Positions 52,086-60,791 are shown, counted from the stretch's first letter. The stretch: 64,000 bases of DNA from JBFIHF01 sp964411125 (GCA_964411125.1 CAYPJU010000024.1:1-64000); one strand, 5' to 3'. Notes: generated from the sequence alone by a model not told the origin. Numbers and translations: made by a program.

Positions 52086-53786
52086 CTACAGCGTCACCGT
52101 CGCTTCGTGGCGACCGATTCGATCGCCGCGCCAGACGATACGGGCCTCCCCCGAGCCTTCGACGACCCAGGTCCGGACGTCGAGCGTGTCGCGGGTTCGT
52201 CCGGAATGAGCGTGCGCGCCGTAGTTCGGGACCGTCGAAGCCGAGAGCCCCTCCAGGTGCGGCACGCGCTCCCGCAGTTTTCCATCCTCGAGCTCCATCC
52301 CCTCGCCGAGCTCGAGCTCCAGATGCAGGTCGTTGACGATCTTCTTTCCGCGCATCGTGACGTACGTCGGGAGAAATCCGTCGTTCTTCATCGTCGCCGT
52401 CACCCGCCATAGTCCGGGCGCGAGTTCCCTCGCGTCGACCGACAGCGACGGGCGCGGGCACGCGCGGGCGTGGTCGAGCGCGAAGAGGGTCGCATCGTGA
52501 CACACTTTCGCGAGGTACTTCGTCGGGGGATTGCGCAGCGTGTAGAGAAACTTCCAACCGCCGATCTCGACCGGCCCCAACTGGGGATGGTCGAAGGGGC
52601 GCCACGGTTCGAAGCCCTCGCCGTCGAGCTCCTCGTCGTTCCACTTCAGATAGCGGATCTGATCCTCCTCGGTCGGCTTCTGCCAGTGGTCGAGGAGCCG
52701 CTCCTTCGGTTCGATCCCCGCCTTGTTCTGCGGGTCCCACAGTTCCATCGTGAAGGCGTGGACCCCGTACTGGTCGTACGCCCAGTCGTCGAAGACGCCC
52801 GACACCGTCGTGACCGGATCGTATCGGAAGTCGTGGTACGTGCTCTTGCACGGGTAGCCCGTCAACTCCTCGCAGCGTTTTCCGAGCAGCTCGAACGAGG
52901 CGAGGTCGAAGGCGGGCATCTCCGTGTCGGGACGGTCCGTGTAGGGACGCAGCAAGACGCCTGTGTAGGTGTGGTACGACATGATCCCGCAGACGTTGGG
53001 ATGCGACAGCAGGAAGTCGACCGCCGCTCGCGTCTCGGGTTCGCTCAACGGGTACGGCCCCGCTCCCGGTTGCTCCGCCTCGGGCTGCCAGCGATAGGGA
53101 TAGTTGCGATTGAAATCGAGCCCGTGCGGGTCGCGCTGCTTCATCGGGCGCCGCGGGTCCCGGATCGAGTCCTCCTCGAAGAGCCCTTCCGCATACAGGT
53201 GGTAGAAGGGTCCCTCGCCGTCGTCCCACGGCATCCGCGGCACCAACAGGCGCGGATCTTCGTCCGATACTCGCCACGCCCCGTCTTCGGCCTCGATCCG
53301 CATCTGCAGCACGTGGCCGTCGCCGTCTAGATCCTGCTCGACGAGGCCGGGCGTCGGCTCCGGGTCGGGGTAGGGACGGCGGGCACTGCGCACGTAGTGG
53401 TTGTGCGTCAGACAGTACTCCGCCCCATCGGGGTTCAACCGGGGTGCGATGTACAGAGTCACGTCCTGCAGCAGCGAGACCACCGCCGGGTCGTCGATGT
53501 GCTCCGCGAGGTAGGCGATCGCGTAGAGCGCCGCGGCGTTGCCCGTCACTTCGCTCGCGTGGGTGTTGGCGTCGATCCAGTACGCCGGTCTGTCCTCGGC
53601 CGGGATCGAATCCGCCGCGGTCACCGTCATCACCCAGATGCCTCGCCCTTCCGGGCTCCGGCCGACGGAGTCGAGCGAGAAGTTGTCGGGGAACCGATCC
53701 GCGACTCGGCGGAGAAACGCCTCCATCTCGTCGTGAAGGTAGTAGTGGTCGGGGCGATAGCCGACGCGTTCGAACGTCTCGGTCAC
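52086..53786 (-). CDS. M14-family zinc carboxypeptidase
   Basis: A 566-residue protein with a GTG start. Metal ligands HASE and the third His in SYHTYTG, catalytic Glu in FTMELWD, and substrate Arg/Asn segments (GLDFNRNYPYRW) are all present. The C-terminal 120 residues are an extra beta domain. No signal peptide is seen, unlike secreted M14 enzymes, so a cytoplasmic or atypically exported enzyme. It sits between the two meta-cleavage genes with no obvious functional link. Confidence 0.88.
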   Translation of the reverse strand: MTETFERVGYRPDHYYLHDEMEAFLRRVADRFPDNFSLDSVGRSPEGRGIWVMTVTAADSIPAEDRPAYWIDANTHASEVTGNAAALYAIAYLAEHIDDPAVVSLLQDVTLYIAPRLNPDGAEYCLTHNHYVRSARRPYPDPEPTPGLVEQDLDGDGHVLQMRIEAEDGAWRVSDEDPRLLVPRMPWDDGEGPFYHLYAEGLFEEDSIRDPRRPMKQRDPHGLDFNRNYPYRWQPEAEQPGAGPYPLSEPETRAAVDFLLSHPNVCGIMSYHTYTGVLLRPYTDRPDTEMPAFDLASFELLGKRCEELTGYPCKSTYHDFRYDPVTTVSGVFDDWAYDQYGVHAFTMELWDPQNKAGIEPKERLLDHWQKPTEEDQIRYLKWNDEELDGEGFEPWRPFDHPQLGPVEIGGWKFLYTLRNPPTKYLAKVCHDATLFALDHARACPRPSLSVDARELAPGLWRVTATMKNDGFLPTYVTMRGKKIVNDLHLELELGEGMELEDGKLRERVPHLEGLSASTVPNYGAHAHSGRTRDTLDVRTWVVEGSGEARIVWRGDRIGRHEATVTL

Positions 53787-53800
53787 TGCTCCCCCGGGCG

Positions 53801-54184
53801 CTACTGCTGAAGACCTTCGAAGATCACCGGGAGGCTCGCCACCCCGATCATCCCCGCCGAAATGGCGATGACCAGCGCGACCGTCGCGCAGCCGGCGAAG
53901 ATCGAGAAAACGATGTTGGCGATGCAGATCCAGTAGCCCGCCTTCGTAATCGTCTCACCGGCAGCGGGGCTACGGCCCTCGCGAATCGCCTTGAGCTCCG
54001 AGCGTCCGATGAACGCGCCGACCACCGCGACGATGAGTGGCAGCAGAATCCACGACAGAATCCCGCACGCGAGCGTCACGTACGCATTGGTCGACGGCTG
54101 GTCACCAGCCATCGGCGGTTTGTGTTGAGGTGTCGCCATCAAGAGCGGCGACGAACGAAGAATCGCTAGAATTTGCCAGATCAT
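53801..54184 (-). CDS. DUF4190-type small membrane protein
   Basis: A 127-residue protein with two membrane helices (VTLACGILSWILLPLIVAVVGAFIG and ICIANIVFSIFAGCATVALVIAI) around an AIREGRSPAAG-like loop, the layout of DUF4190. The start MIWQILAI is chosen because AGGTGA lies five bases upstream; a start 15 codons later (MATPQHK) is closer to the family's usual length but has no ribosome site. Function unknown. Confidence 0.65.
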   Translation of the reverse strand: MIWQILAILRSSPLLMATPQHKPPMAGDQPSTNAYVTLACGILSWILLPLIVAVVGAFIGRSELKAIREGRSPAAGETITKAGYWICIANIVFSIFAGCATVALVIAISAGMIGVASLPVIFEGLQQ

Positions 54185-54266
54185 GCAGTCACCTCGCGGG
54201 GTCTCGATACCCAGAGTTGTAAGGAGTCGCGGCGCGGCTGGCAAATCATCGCAAGCGCACCCAACT

Positions 54267-55046
54267 CTACTCCTTCACTTCGGCCACTACCCGGCCCAGG
54301 CCCTGCACTTCGAGCTCCACCACGTCTCCCGCCGCCACGTGCTTCGCGGCCGTCGCCCCTCCGGCGAGGACGATCTGACCCGCGCGCAGTGTTTCGCCAC
54401 GTGCCTGGAGCATGTTCGCCAATGCGGCGAGCGAGTTGGCCGGATTCTCGAGGATCGCGGCGCTCGATCCGGTCGCGACGACCTCGCCGTTCAGCGACAT
54501 GACCATCCCGAGGTTCCCGAGATCGAGCTCGTCGGGACGCTTTCGGGTCGTCCCCAGAAAGAACGCGGTCGACGACGCGTTGTCGGCCACGACGTCGGGG
54601 AGGGTGAACTGAAAGTCCTCGTAGCGACTGTCGATGCACTCGAGGGCCGCGACGACCCACTCGACCGCGCCGAGTGCTTCGAGCGCCGTCACGGGTCCCC
54701 GGAGATCCTTGCCCAGGACGAACGCTATCTCGGGCTCGATCCGAGGGTGAATCTGCTCGGCCATCCTCAGGGCGTCACCGGACGACCGTTTCATCTTCGC
54801 GGTGAGGTGTCCGTAAATCGGTTCGTGCACACCGACCTGCTCCATCTTCGCGCGGCTCGTGAGGCCCATCTTCATCCCCACGATCGTGTCGCCACGCGCC
54901 TCCCGGCGAGCGATGGAGGCTCGCTGGATCGCGTAGGCGTCTTCCAGGGACAGGTCGGGGGCGTCGAGCGTGAGCTGCGCTACGGCAGAGGCGTCCGAAG
55001 CCGCGGTGTCGAGACGCGCGGCGAACTCTTCGATCGATGGGGGCAT
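54267..55046 (-). CDS. dmpH: 4-oxalocrotonate decarboxylase / 2-hydroxypentadienoate hydratase family
   Basis: A 259-residue protein of the fumarylacetoacetate-hydrolase-like hydratase/decarboxylase family. KMGLTSRAKMEQVGVHEPIYG is the segment that separates decarboxylases (SRAKM) from hydratases (SKAxQ), favouring decarboxylase (DmpH/XylI). Acidic metal ligands occur in HPRIEPEIAF, with the third in the ECIDSRYEDF region. It works one step before the aldolase in the oxalocrotonate branch of catechol meta-cleavage. The hydratase partner is not in the window. Confidence 0.82.
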   Translation of the reverse strand: MPPSIEEFAARLDTAASDASAVAQLTLDAPDLSLEDAYAIQRASIARREARGDTIVGMKMGLTSRAKMEQVGVHEPIYGHLTAKMKRSSGDALRMAEQIHPRIEPEIAFVLGKDLRGPVTALEALGAVEWVVAALECIDSRYEDFQFTLPDVVADNASSTAFFLGTTRKRPDELDLGNLGMVMSLNGEVVATGSSAAILENPANSLAALANMLQARGETLRAGQIVLAGGATAAKHVAAGDVVELEVQGLGRVVAEVKE

Positions 55047-55071
55047 ATGTCGTGGGGGGCGCGGGGCCCGG

Positions 55072-55968
55072 TCAGGGGAGAAGCGACGTCTTGGAGGTCG
55101 ACGCGAAGACGAACGCGCCCTCCTCGACCCCGTCGATCGCGAGTTCGACCGAGTCGATTCGACGCAGCGCGAGGTCGAGCTGGCCGGAGCCGAGCTGCTC
55201 CAGGATCGTAGCCGGGACGACGAAAGCTCCGTCGTCTTCCACGCGGCAGGAGAGCCGATGCCCCGTCGAGCCCTTCAGCTCGAGGAACAGCGTCGTCTCG
55301 TCTTCGAGCGCCGAAGCCCAGCGAAGGTCGAGGTCGTCACCCCTAAGGGCGATCGGGTCGGAATCGACGGCGTAGACTCCACCCACCGTCTCGATCTCGG
55401 GGATCGACGGGGCGACGAGCGAGATGTTGAAGCCACCGGCATCGGAGCCGCCAGGGGCGGCGATCTGGTACCGGGCCTGCGGCTCGAAGGGGAGGAAGGC
55501 CTCGTCGATCTCGAAACCCTCTTCGTTGCCGTACACGACGCCCGAAACCGTCCGGAGGTCGGGGACACGGCGCCCATCGAGCTGAATTGCGTGGTCGAAC
55601 GCGGCGACGGAGATCGTGCCGACGTCGAGCAGGTGGAGTCGGACGTTCTCGTCGGTCGCCAGGGTCGGCGGTCGAACGGAACAGGAGTCGACGTCGAGCT
55701 CGAGATCGGGGCTCCACACGTCGAGCGCCTGAAGCGCAAGGTCGGTACTGACGCCGCGCACGGCGAGGAACTGCGCGTGAACGCTCACCCCCTCGGAGGC
55801 GGCGGGGTCGAACTCGACGAGCACCGAGCCCGAACGTTCTTCCTCCGCTTCGATCACCTCGGATTCGCGCGCGTCCAGATCACCGAGACCGTCGTCGGTG
55901 GTGCACGCCGCGGAGACCGTAGCGAGGGCGAGGAGTGTCGCCGTCTGAATGTTGCGTGTGAGGAACAT
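55072..55968 (-). CDS. Beta-rich lipoprotein downstream of the cobalamin-controlled gene
   Basis: A 298-residue lipoprotein; start MFLTRNIQTA, lipobox SAAC. The mature part is acidic and beta-rich, with an internal Cys pair (VDSCS...LSCRV), and has no recognised motif. It follows the riboswitch-controlled lipoprotein by 92 bases and precedes the decarboxylase by 25 bases, all in one direction, so it may share the cobalamin-regulated transcript. An operon-level role in cobalamin uptake is speculation. Confidence 0.7.
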   Translation of the reverse strand: MFLTRNIQTATLLALATVSAACTTDDGLGDLDARESEVIEAEEERSGSVLVEFDPAASEGVSVHAQFLAVRGVSTDLALQALDVWSPDLELDVDSCSVRPPTLATDENVRLHLLDVGTISVAAFDHAIQLDGRRVPDLRTVSGVVYGNEEGFEIDEAFLPFEPQARYQIAAPGGSDAGGFNISLVAPSIPEIETVGGVYAVDSDPIALRGDDLDLRWASALEDETTLFLELKGSTGHRLSCRVEDDGAFVVPATILEQLGSGQLDLALRRIDSVELAIDGVEEGAFVFASTSKTSLLP

Positions 55969-56060
55969 CGGGAACCTTTGACTACTTCTCGCCAACCGTA
56001 GCACTGCGCCCCCCGTAGTCAAGAGAACACGCCGGGGAGCGCCGCTCTTCCCGGGTCGTG

Positions 56061-57335
56061 TCAGGGGACGAAAACGAGGCCTGCCGGGGAGAACTGGCTA
56101 GACCATTCGACCGACTCGTCGTTCGAGAGATCGAAGATCGTGAACCCAGGAGTCGCGCCGCGATCGCCGATCGCCCAGAGATTCCGCGCCTCGTCGTACG
56201 CGATCCCACCGAACCCGGGCGATTCGATGTCGGTCAGCTCCTCGATCGTCGTGGTCTGCCCGACCTCGAACTTCAACGCCTTCGAGCTGAAGTCGGCGAG
56301 CGAGATCACGGCCACCCCCGACGTGGCGCTCGTCATGACGAAGCTCAAGAGATCGCCTCCCAGCTCCTCCTCGGTCACGACGGTCTCCACCGTGCCGTCG
56401 AACTCGCCGGGCCCCGTGCGGCCGACGATCCCGATCCCGCCGTCCATCGCGCCGAAAGCTCCGGTCCAGCCGACCGCGAGGTCGTCGCCGACCCACTGCA
56501 TCCCCGCCTGGAGGTTCTTCACCCCGGTGAGGATCGTGGCAGTCGCCGTCTCCGCCTGCACGTCGATCACCGCAAGCTGCGAGTCGGACTCGGCCGTGAA
56601 ATTCACGAGGGTCTGAAGGGCGACCACCAGCGTATTGTCGCCATCGAAGACCATCGAGCCTGGCTCGGGGTTCGAGTCGGTGTCGAACGCGTCGAGAGCG
56701 ATCGCACGATCGAACGCGTCCGTCCCGATATCGATGGAATCGGCGACGCCGATCTGCCCCGTGTCGTAAAGCGAGACGAAGGTCTTGCCCCCCGCGTCGA
56801 TCGCCGCGTACGGGTTCGCCCCGAACCCACCCAGGCCTACCTCGCTATGGAGCTCGAGGTCGTTTTGCGGATCCACCACCCACAGCATGCCGAACGTCCG
56901 GTCGACCACGTAAACCCAGCGCTCTCCGGCCGACACGCCGACGTCGGACGCCGCCATCTGCGTCTCGTCGCCGAACGCGCCCTGCTCGTCGATCCCCAGC
57001 GACAACCACGACGAGCTGTCGGCCGCGAAGTCCGAGGAGACAGCGACCGCCCGGAACTCCGCGAAGGTGTCGGTTCCGTTGTTGGAACCCGACGTTTCGT
57101 TGTTTGTCGATGTGCCGTTGTTGGACGCGGTGCCGTTGTTGGACGTAGCCGTCGTGCCGTTGTTCGACGACTCGCCGTTGTTGCTGGCCTGGCCGTTGTT
57201 GGTTTCGGCACCGTTGTTGGAGGCAGCGGTCGAACCGTTGTTCGAACCGCCGTCGCCGTTGTTAGCGGGACCGCAAGCCACCGCGATGAGGGCAGAGGCG
57301 CAGAGAAGGGTCGTTTGTTTTCGGGGGAAAGGCAT
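56061..57335 (-). CDS. Cobalamin-riboswitch-controlled beta-propeller lipoprotein (BtuG-like candidate)
   Basis: A 424-residue lipoprotein: signal peptide, lipobox VAC (C21), then an Asn-Asn-Gly-rich tether (about 25-88). The mature domain of some 330 residues consists of repeated strands typical of YVTN/beta-propeller blades: WVYVVDRTFGMLWVVDP, KTFVSLYDTGQIGVAD, SQLAVIDVQAETATATI, SGVAVISLADFSSKALKF and NLWAIGDRGATPGFTIFDL. I count six to seven blades. GGAG lies seven bases before the ATG; the leader is a cobalamin riboswitch. Known analogue: Bacteroidetes BtuG, a surface propeller lipoprotein with extreme affinity for B12. Ligand binding here is inference from the riboswitch. Confidence 0.82.
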   Translation of the reverse strand: MPFPRKQTTLLCASALIAVACGPANNGDGGSNNGSTAASNNGAETNNGQASNNGESSNNGTTATSNNGTASNNGTSTNNETSGSNNGTDTFAEFRAVAVSSDFAADSSSWLSLGIDEQGAFGDETQMAASDVGVSAGERWVYVVDRTFGMLWVVDPQNDLELHSEVGLGGFGANPYAAIDAGGKTFVSLYDTGQIGVADSIDIGTDAFDRAIALDAFDTDSNPEPGSMVFDGDNTLVVALQTLVNFTAESDSQLAVIDVQAETATATILTGVKNLQAGMQWVGDDLAVGWTGAFGAMDGGIGIVGRTGPGEFDGTVETVVTEEELGGDLLSFVMTSATSGVAVISLADFSSKALKFEVGQTTTIEELTDIESPGFGGIAYDEARNLWAIGDRGATPGFTIFDLSNDESVEWSSQFSPAGLVFVP

Positions 57336-57373
57336 GGTCGGGCTCCGTTGGCGCGAGAAGCAAAAGTCGATAT

Positions 57374-57537
57374 GTCGCGCGTGCCCGGTCTCCTGACTCA
57401 CGACGCTGGTTTCACCCGCGCTCGCCTTCCCGTTCTTCGAACAGTGGCCTTTGGCGCGGGGCCCGCAGAATGCGGGGCATCGTTCACAGTGGCGCGTCCG
57501 TTCCGGATTCTCACCGGATTCCCGGACCACGTGCGAC
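57374..57537 (-). promoter_or_regulatory. Cobalamin (B12) riboswitch
   Basis: All hallmark elements occur in order on the minus strand: P1 arms GTCGCACGTG (57528-57537) and CACGCGCGAC (57374-57383), pairing with one mismatch; GGGAATCCGGTGAGAATCCGG (57503-57523); CGCCACTGTGA (57484-57494); GCCACTG (57442-57448); GGGAAGGC (57424-57431); and B12 box AGTCAGGAGACC (57387-57398). Only 38 bases separate P1 from the ATG, with the ribosome site (57343-57346) between, which suggests control of translation. Binding of adenosylcobalamin would switch off the lipoprotein below. Confidence 0.95.
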
Positions 57538-57599
57538 CGGGAGCTTAGGAGCGGGGGCCGGGGATTGCAATCGGGAACCGGGATTGAGACCGGGGAGCG

Positions 57600-58660
57600 G
57601 TGGCCGGGCAACCGGGTCACCGGGTCACCGGGTCACCGGGCTCCAGTCGCCCGGTCCCGGTGGGTAAACCCCGGTTGCCCGGTTGCCCGGTCACCGGACC
57701 CCGGTGAGACCGGGAAGGACAACCGGGCACGACGACCGGGCGAACGGTGGCCGGGCAACCGGGCGTCCGGGAACCCGGTCGAAAATCGCCCGGTTGCCCG
57801 GTTGCCCGGCCACCGGACCCCGGTGAGAATCGCCGCTCCCCGGTCCCCGGTGAGACCGGGGACGTCAAACGGGGAAGGACGACCGGGAACGACGACCGGG
57901 CGAACGGTGGCCGGGCAACCGGGGTCCGGGAACCCGGTCGAAGATCGCCCGGTCCCGGTGGGTAAACCCCGGTTGCCCGGTTGCCCGGTCACCGGACCCC
58001 GGTGAGAATCGCCGCTTCCCGGACCCCGGTCAGACCGGGCGAACAGTGGCCGGGCAACCGGCCGTCCGGGAACCCGGTCGAAAATCGCCCGGTCCCGGTG
58101 GGTAACCCCTCGGTTGCCCGGTTGCCCGGTCACCGGACCCCGGTGAGAATCGCCGCGTCCCGGTCCCCGGTAAGACCGGGGACACGTCCACCGGGAAGGA
58201 CGACCAGGAACGACGACCGGGCGAACGGTGGCCGGGCAACCGGCCGTCCGGGAACCCGGTCGAAGATCGCCCGGTCCTGGTGGGTAAACCCCGGTTGCCC
58301 GGTTGCCCGGTCACCGGACCCCGGTGAGAATCGCCGCGTCCCGGTCCCCGGTAAGACCGGGGACACGTCCACCGGGAAGGACGACCAGGAACGACGACCG
58401 GGCGAACGGTGGCCGGGCAACCGGNNNNNNNNNNNNNNNNNNNNNNNNNNNNNNNNNNNNNNNNNNNNNNNNNNNNNNNNNNNNNNNNNNNNNNNNNNNN
58501 NNNNNNNNNNNNNNNNNNNNNNNNCACCGGGAAGGACGACCAGGAACGACGACCGGGCGAACGGTGGCCGGGCAACCGGGCGCCGGGATACCCGGTCGAA
58601 AATCGCCCGGTCCCGGCGGATTGCGCGGGACCGGTGGGCAAGCCCCGGTTGTCCGACCAT
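57600..58660. repeat. CCGG-dense tandem repeat array
   Basis: About 1.06 kb of imperfect tandem repeats with copies aligned by GTGAGA at 57702, 57823, 58002, 58143 and 58324 (spacings 121, 179, 141 and 181). The unit at 58143-58323 holds about 15 CCGG tetramers in 181 bases. CCGGGCAACCGG and its complement CCGGTTGCCCGG occur in every full unit, allowing hairpins. A 100-N gap lies inside. Long frames on both strands across the array are stop-free by-products. It lies between the divergent riboswitch and the four-helix-bundle gene. Confidence 0.9.
58425..58524. other. Assembly gap (100 N)
   Basis: Exactly 100 N inside the CCGG repeat array; copy number of the repeat is therefore unknown. Confidence 0.98.
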
Positions 58661-58768
58661 CGGAACCCCCAGGTGCGACCCGCACCTCACCACTGTCCGA
58701 AACTTTTTTCGCAACGCTCCTCGCTCCCTGCCGATAACGAAGAGAACCCAAAAACCAAGGAGACCGAA

Positions 58769-59140
58769 ATGGGTGATGCGAACAAGGGACGTGAGATCAT
58801 GAAACGGATGGCGGTGTTCGGCGGCGAAGTCGTGCGGTTGTGCGGACGCTTGCCCGATACCCGCGAATGGCGCCACGTCGCGGACCAATTGCTGCGTGCC
58901 GGGACGGCGATCGGGGCGCACTACTCGGAGGCGGCGGGGGCTCAGTCGACGGCGGACTTTGCGCACAAGGTTTCGATCGCGCTCAAGGAAGCGCGAGAGA
59001 CGCAGCACTGGCTGCGGGTAGTGGCGGCGAGCACCGAGCCGGGCGACGCGACGCCCGAGGCGCTGCTGGCGGAGGTGGAGCAGTTCGTCGCGATCCTGCA
59101 GGCGAGCCAGACCACGGTGCGACGTCGCACGGGGAGCTAG
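58769..59140 (+). CDS. Four-helix-bundle protein (S23/Avd-like)
   Basis: A 123-residue basic helical protein of the four-helix-bundle family first seen in 23S rRNA intervening sequences (RMAVFGGEVVRLCGRLPD, AGTAIGAHYSEAAGAQSTADF, IALKEARETQHWL). The fold is shared with Avd of diversity-generating retroelements, where it binds reverse transcriptase and RNA. AAGGAG precedes the ATG. No reverse transcriptase, rRNA or template repeat is visible in the window. Its TAG overlaps the convergent panC stop at CTAG. Confidence 0.88.
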   Translation: MGDANKGREIMKRMAVFGGEVVRLCGRLPDTREWRHVADQLLRAGTAIGAHYSEAAGAQSTADFAHKVSIALKEARETQHWLRVVAASTEPGDATPEALLAEVEQFVAILQASQTTVRRRTGS

Positions 59141-59994
59141 CGCTGAGCGCCGTCGGGCTCGAGCGCCACGTTGTCGATCAAACGGACGTCACCGGCGAAG
59201 GCGGCGCACGCCAGGCGCGCGCCCTCTTCGCCGACCCGCAGCAGGCGTTCCAGCGTGTCGGGGTGGACGCATTCGACGTAGTCGACGCGAAGCCCTGCCT
59301 GTTCGAGCTCTTCGCGTACGATTTGCTCGAGCACGGGCGCCTTGCTGATGCCCCCCTCGAAGGCGGACTTCGCTTCGCCGAGGCCGCGCGACAGCGCCAA
59401 CCCGGCCCGCCGACCAGCGGCGTCGAGGTTGAGGTTGCGGCTCGATACGGCGAGTCCGTCCACCTCGCGCGCCGTCGGCGCACCCACGATCTCGACGGGG
59501 AAGTTCAGGTCGCGGGTCATCCGGCCGATGATCGTGAGCTGCTGGTAGTCCTTCTGCCCGAACACCGCAACGTCGGGCTGCACGATATGGAAGAGCTTGG
59601 AGACGACGGTGGTGACCCCATCGAAGTGCCCCGGGCGGGTCCGCCCACACAGATTGTCGGTCAACCCGTCCACCCTCACTTCCGTGCGGGCCGAGGCGGG
59701 ACCATCGGGGTACATCTCGTCGACCGTCGGGACGAAGACGAGCGATACCCCCGCTTCGCGGCAGGCGGCGAGGTCCCTCGATTCATCGCGCGGATAGCTC
59801 TCGAGGTCGGCGGGACGATCGAATTGGGTGGGGTTCACGAAGATGCTGACGACGAGGCTCTCCGCGTGCTCGAGCCCGGTTCGCATGAGCGAAGTGTGAC
59901 CGACGTGCAGGGCGCCCATCGTCGGAACGAAGGCGACGCGCCCGAGGCCTGCGCGAGCTTCGCGCACTTCCGAGATGGTCCGGACGATTTTCAA
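59137..59994 (-). CDS. panC: Pantothenate synthetase
   Basis: A 285-residue enzyme joining pantoate and beta-alanine with ATP. FVPTMGALHVGHTSL contains the HIGH-like motif; SIFVNPTQF, GQKDYQQL and AVSSRNLNL (KMSKS equivalent) match the family. The start is TTG at 59994, which overlaps the panB stop as TTGA, so the two are translated together. No other start fits before the first conserved strand. Confidence 0.95.
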   Translation of the reverse strand: MKIVRTISEVREARAGLGRVAFVPTMGALHVGHTSLMRTGLEHAESLVVSIFVNPTQFDRPADLESYPRDESRDLAACREAGVSLVFVPTVDEMYPDGPASARTEVRVDGLTDNLCGRTRPGHFDGVTTVVSKLFHIVQPDVAVFGQKDYQQLTIIGRMTRDLNFPVEIVGAPTAREVDGLAVSSRNLNLDAAGRRAGLALSRGLGEAKSAFEGGISKAPVLEQIVREELEQAGLRVDYVECVHPDTLERLLRVGEEGARLACAAFAGDVRLIDNVALEPDGAQR

Positions 59995-60791
59995 AAACTG
60001 TGCTCTTCGTCAGGGTAGGAGCGAGCCCCAACTTCTTCGCGATACTGCGAAAGCGCGCCGACCACCGTCTCTTCCAGGCTCGCGTAGTGTTTCAGGAACT
60101 TCGGCTTGAAGTCGGTGTTGAGGCCGAGGAGGTCGTAGATCACGAGGACCTGACCGCTGGTCTGGTTTCCGGCGCCGATTCCGATCGTCGGGATCGAGAG
60201 TTCTTCGGTGACCCGGCTCGCAAGGTCGGTGGGGACGAGCTCGAGGACGAGCATGTAGGCGCCCGCTTCCTGGAGTGCTCGTGCGTCGGCGATCAGCCGT
60301 TGGGCCGCCTCGTCGGATTTCCCCTGAACCCGGAAACCCCCGAAGGCATGGACCGACTGGGGGGTGAGACCGAGGTGACCGCAGACGGGGATCCCAGCTT
60401 CTGTCATCCGTCGCACCATCGGGGCGATCGACTCGCCCCCTTCGACTTTGACGGCCTGTGCCCCACCCTCTTTGAGAAGCCGTCCGGCGGCTCGCATCCC
60501 GTCGTCGCTGCTCGCCTGGTAGCTCATGAACGGCATGTCGGCGATGACGTGGGCGGTATCGCACCCCCGCAAGACGGCGCGCGTGTGATAGACGATGTCT
60601 TCGATCGTGACGGGGATCGTCGTCTCGTGGCCCTGGATGACGTTGCCCAGGCTGTCGCCCACGAGAATGCTGTCGATCTCGGCTTTCGCGACCAGACGAG
60701 CGAACGTGTAGTCGTAGCACGTCACCATCGAGATCGGCGTACCCCCCTCGTAGAGCTTGCGAATGTCGCGTGTCGTCTTGCGTCGTGCCAT
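59991..60791 (-). CDS. panB: 3-methyl-2-oxobutanoate hydroxymethyltransferase
   Basis: A 266-residue enzyme making ketopantoate, the first step of pantothenate synthesis. VTCYDYTFA, SILVGDSLGNVIQG (metal Asp), HVIADMPFMSY, VKVEGG (catalytic Glu region), CGHLGLTPQS, and IGIGAG are all family signatures. GGAGG precedes the ATG at MARRKTTRD. Followed by panC with TTGA overlap. Confidence 0.96.
   Translation of the reverse strand: MARRKTTRDIRKLYEGGTPISMVTCYDYTFARLVAKAEIDSILVGDSLGNVIQGHETTIPVTIEDIVYHTRAVLRGCDTAHVIADMPFMSYQASSDDGMRAAGRLLKEGGAQAVKVEGGESIAPMVRRMTEAGIPVCGHLGLTPQSVHAFGGFRVQGKSDEAAQRLIADARALQEAGAYMLVLELVPTDLASRVTEELSIPTIGIGAGNQTSGQVLVIYDLLGLNTDFKPKFLKHYASLEETVVGALSQYREEVGARSYPDEEHSF

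Noticed and set aside
57600..58660. CRISPR array
   Set aside because: Repeats are 120-180 bases, contiguous, with no unique spacers, and no cas genes are nearby.
57451..58802. Long open frames on both strands across the CCGG array, giving Arg/Gly/Pro-rich proteins
   Set aside because: They appear on both strands of the same repeats, follow repeat periodicity, cross the N gap and lack ribosome sites; stop codons are simply rare in this sequence.
58769..59140. Diversity-generating retroelement
   Set aside because: Only the four-helix-bundle gene resembles Avd. No reverse transcriptase and no template/variable repeat pair is seen in the window.
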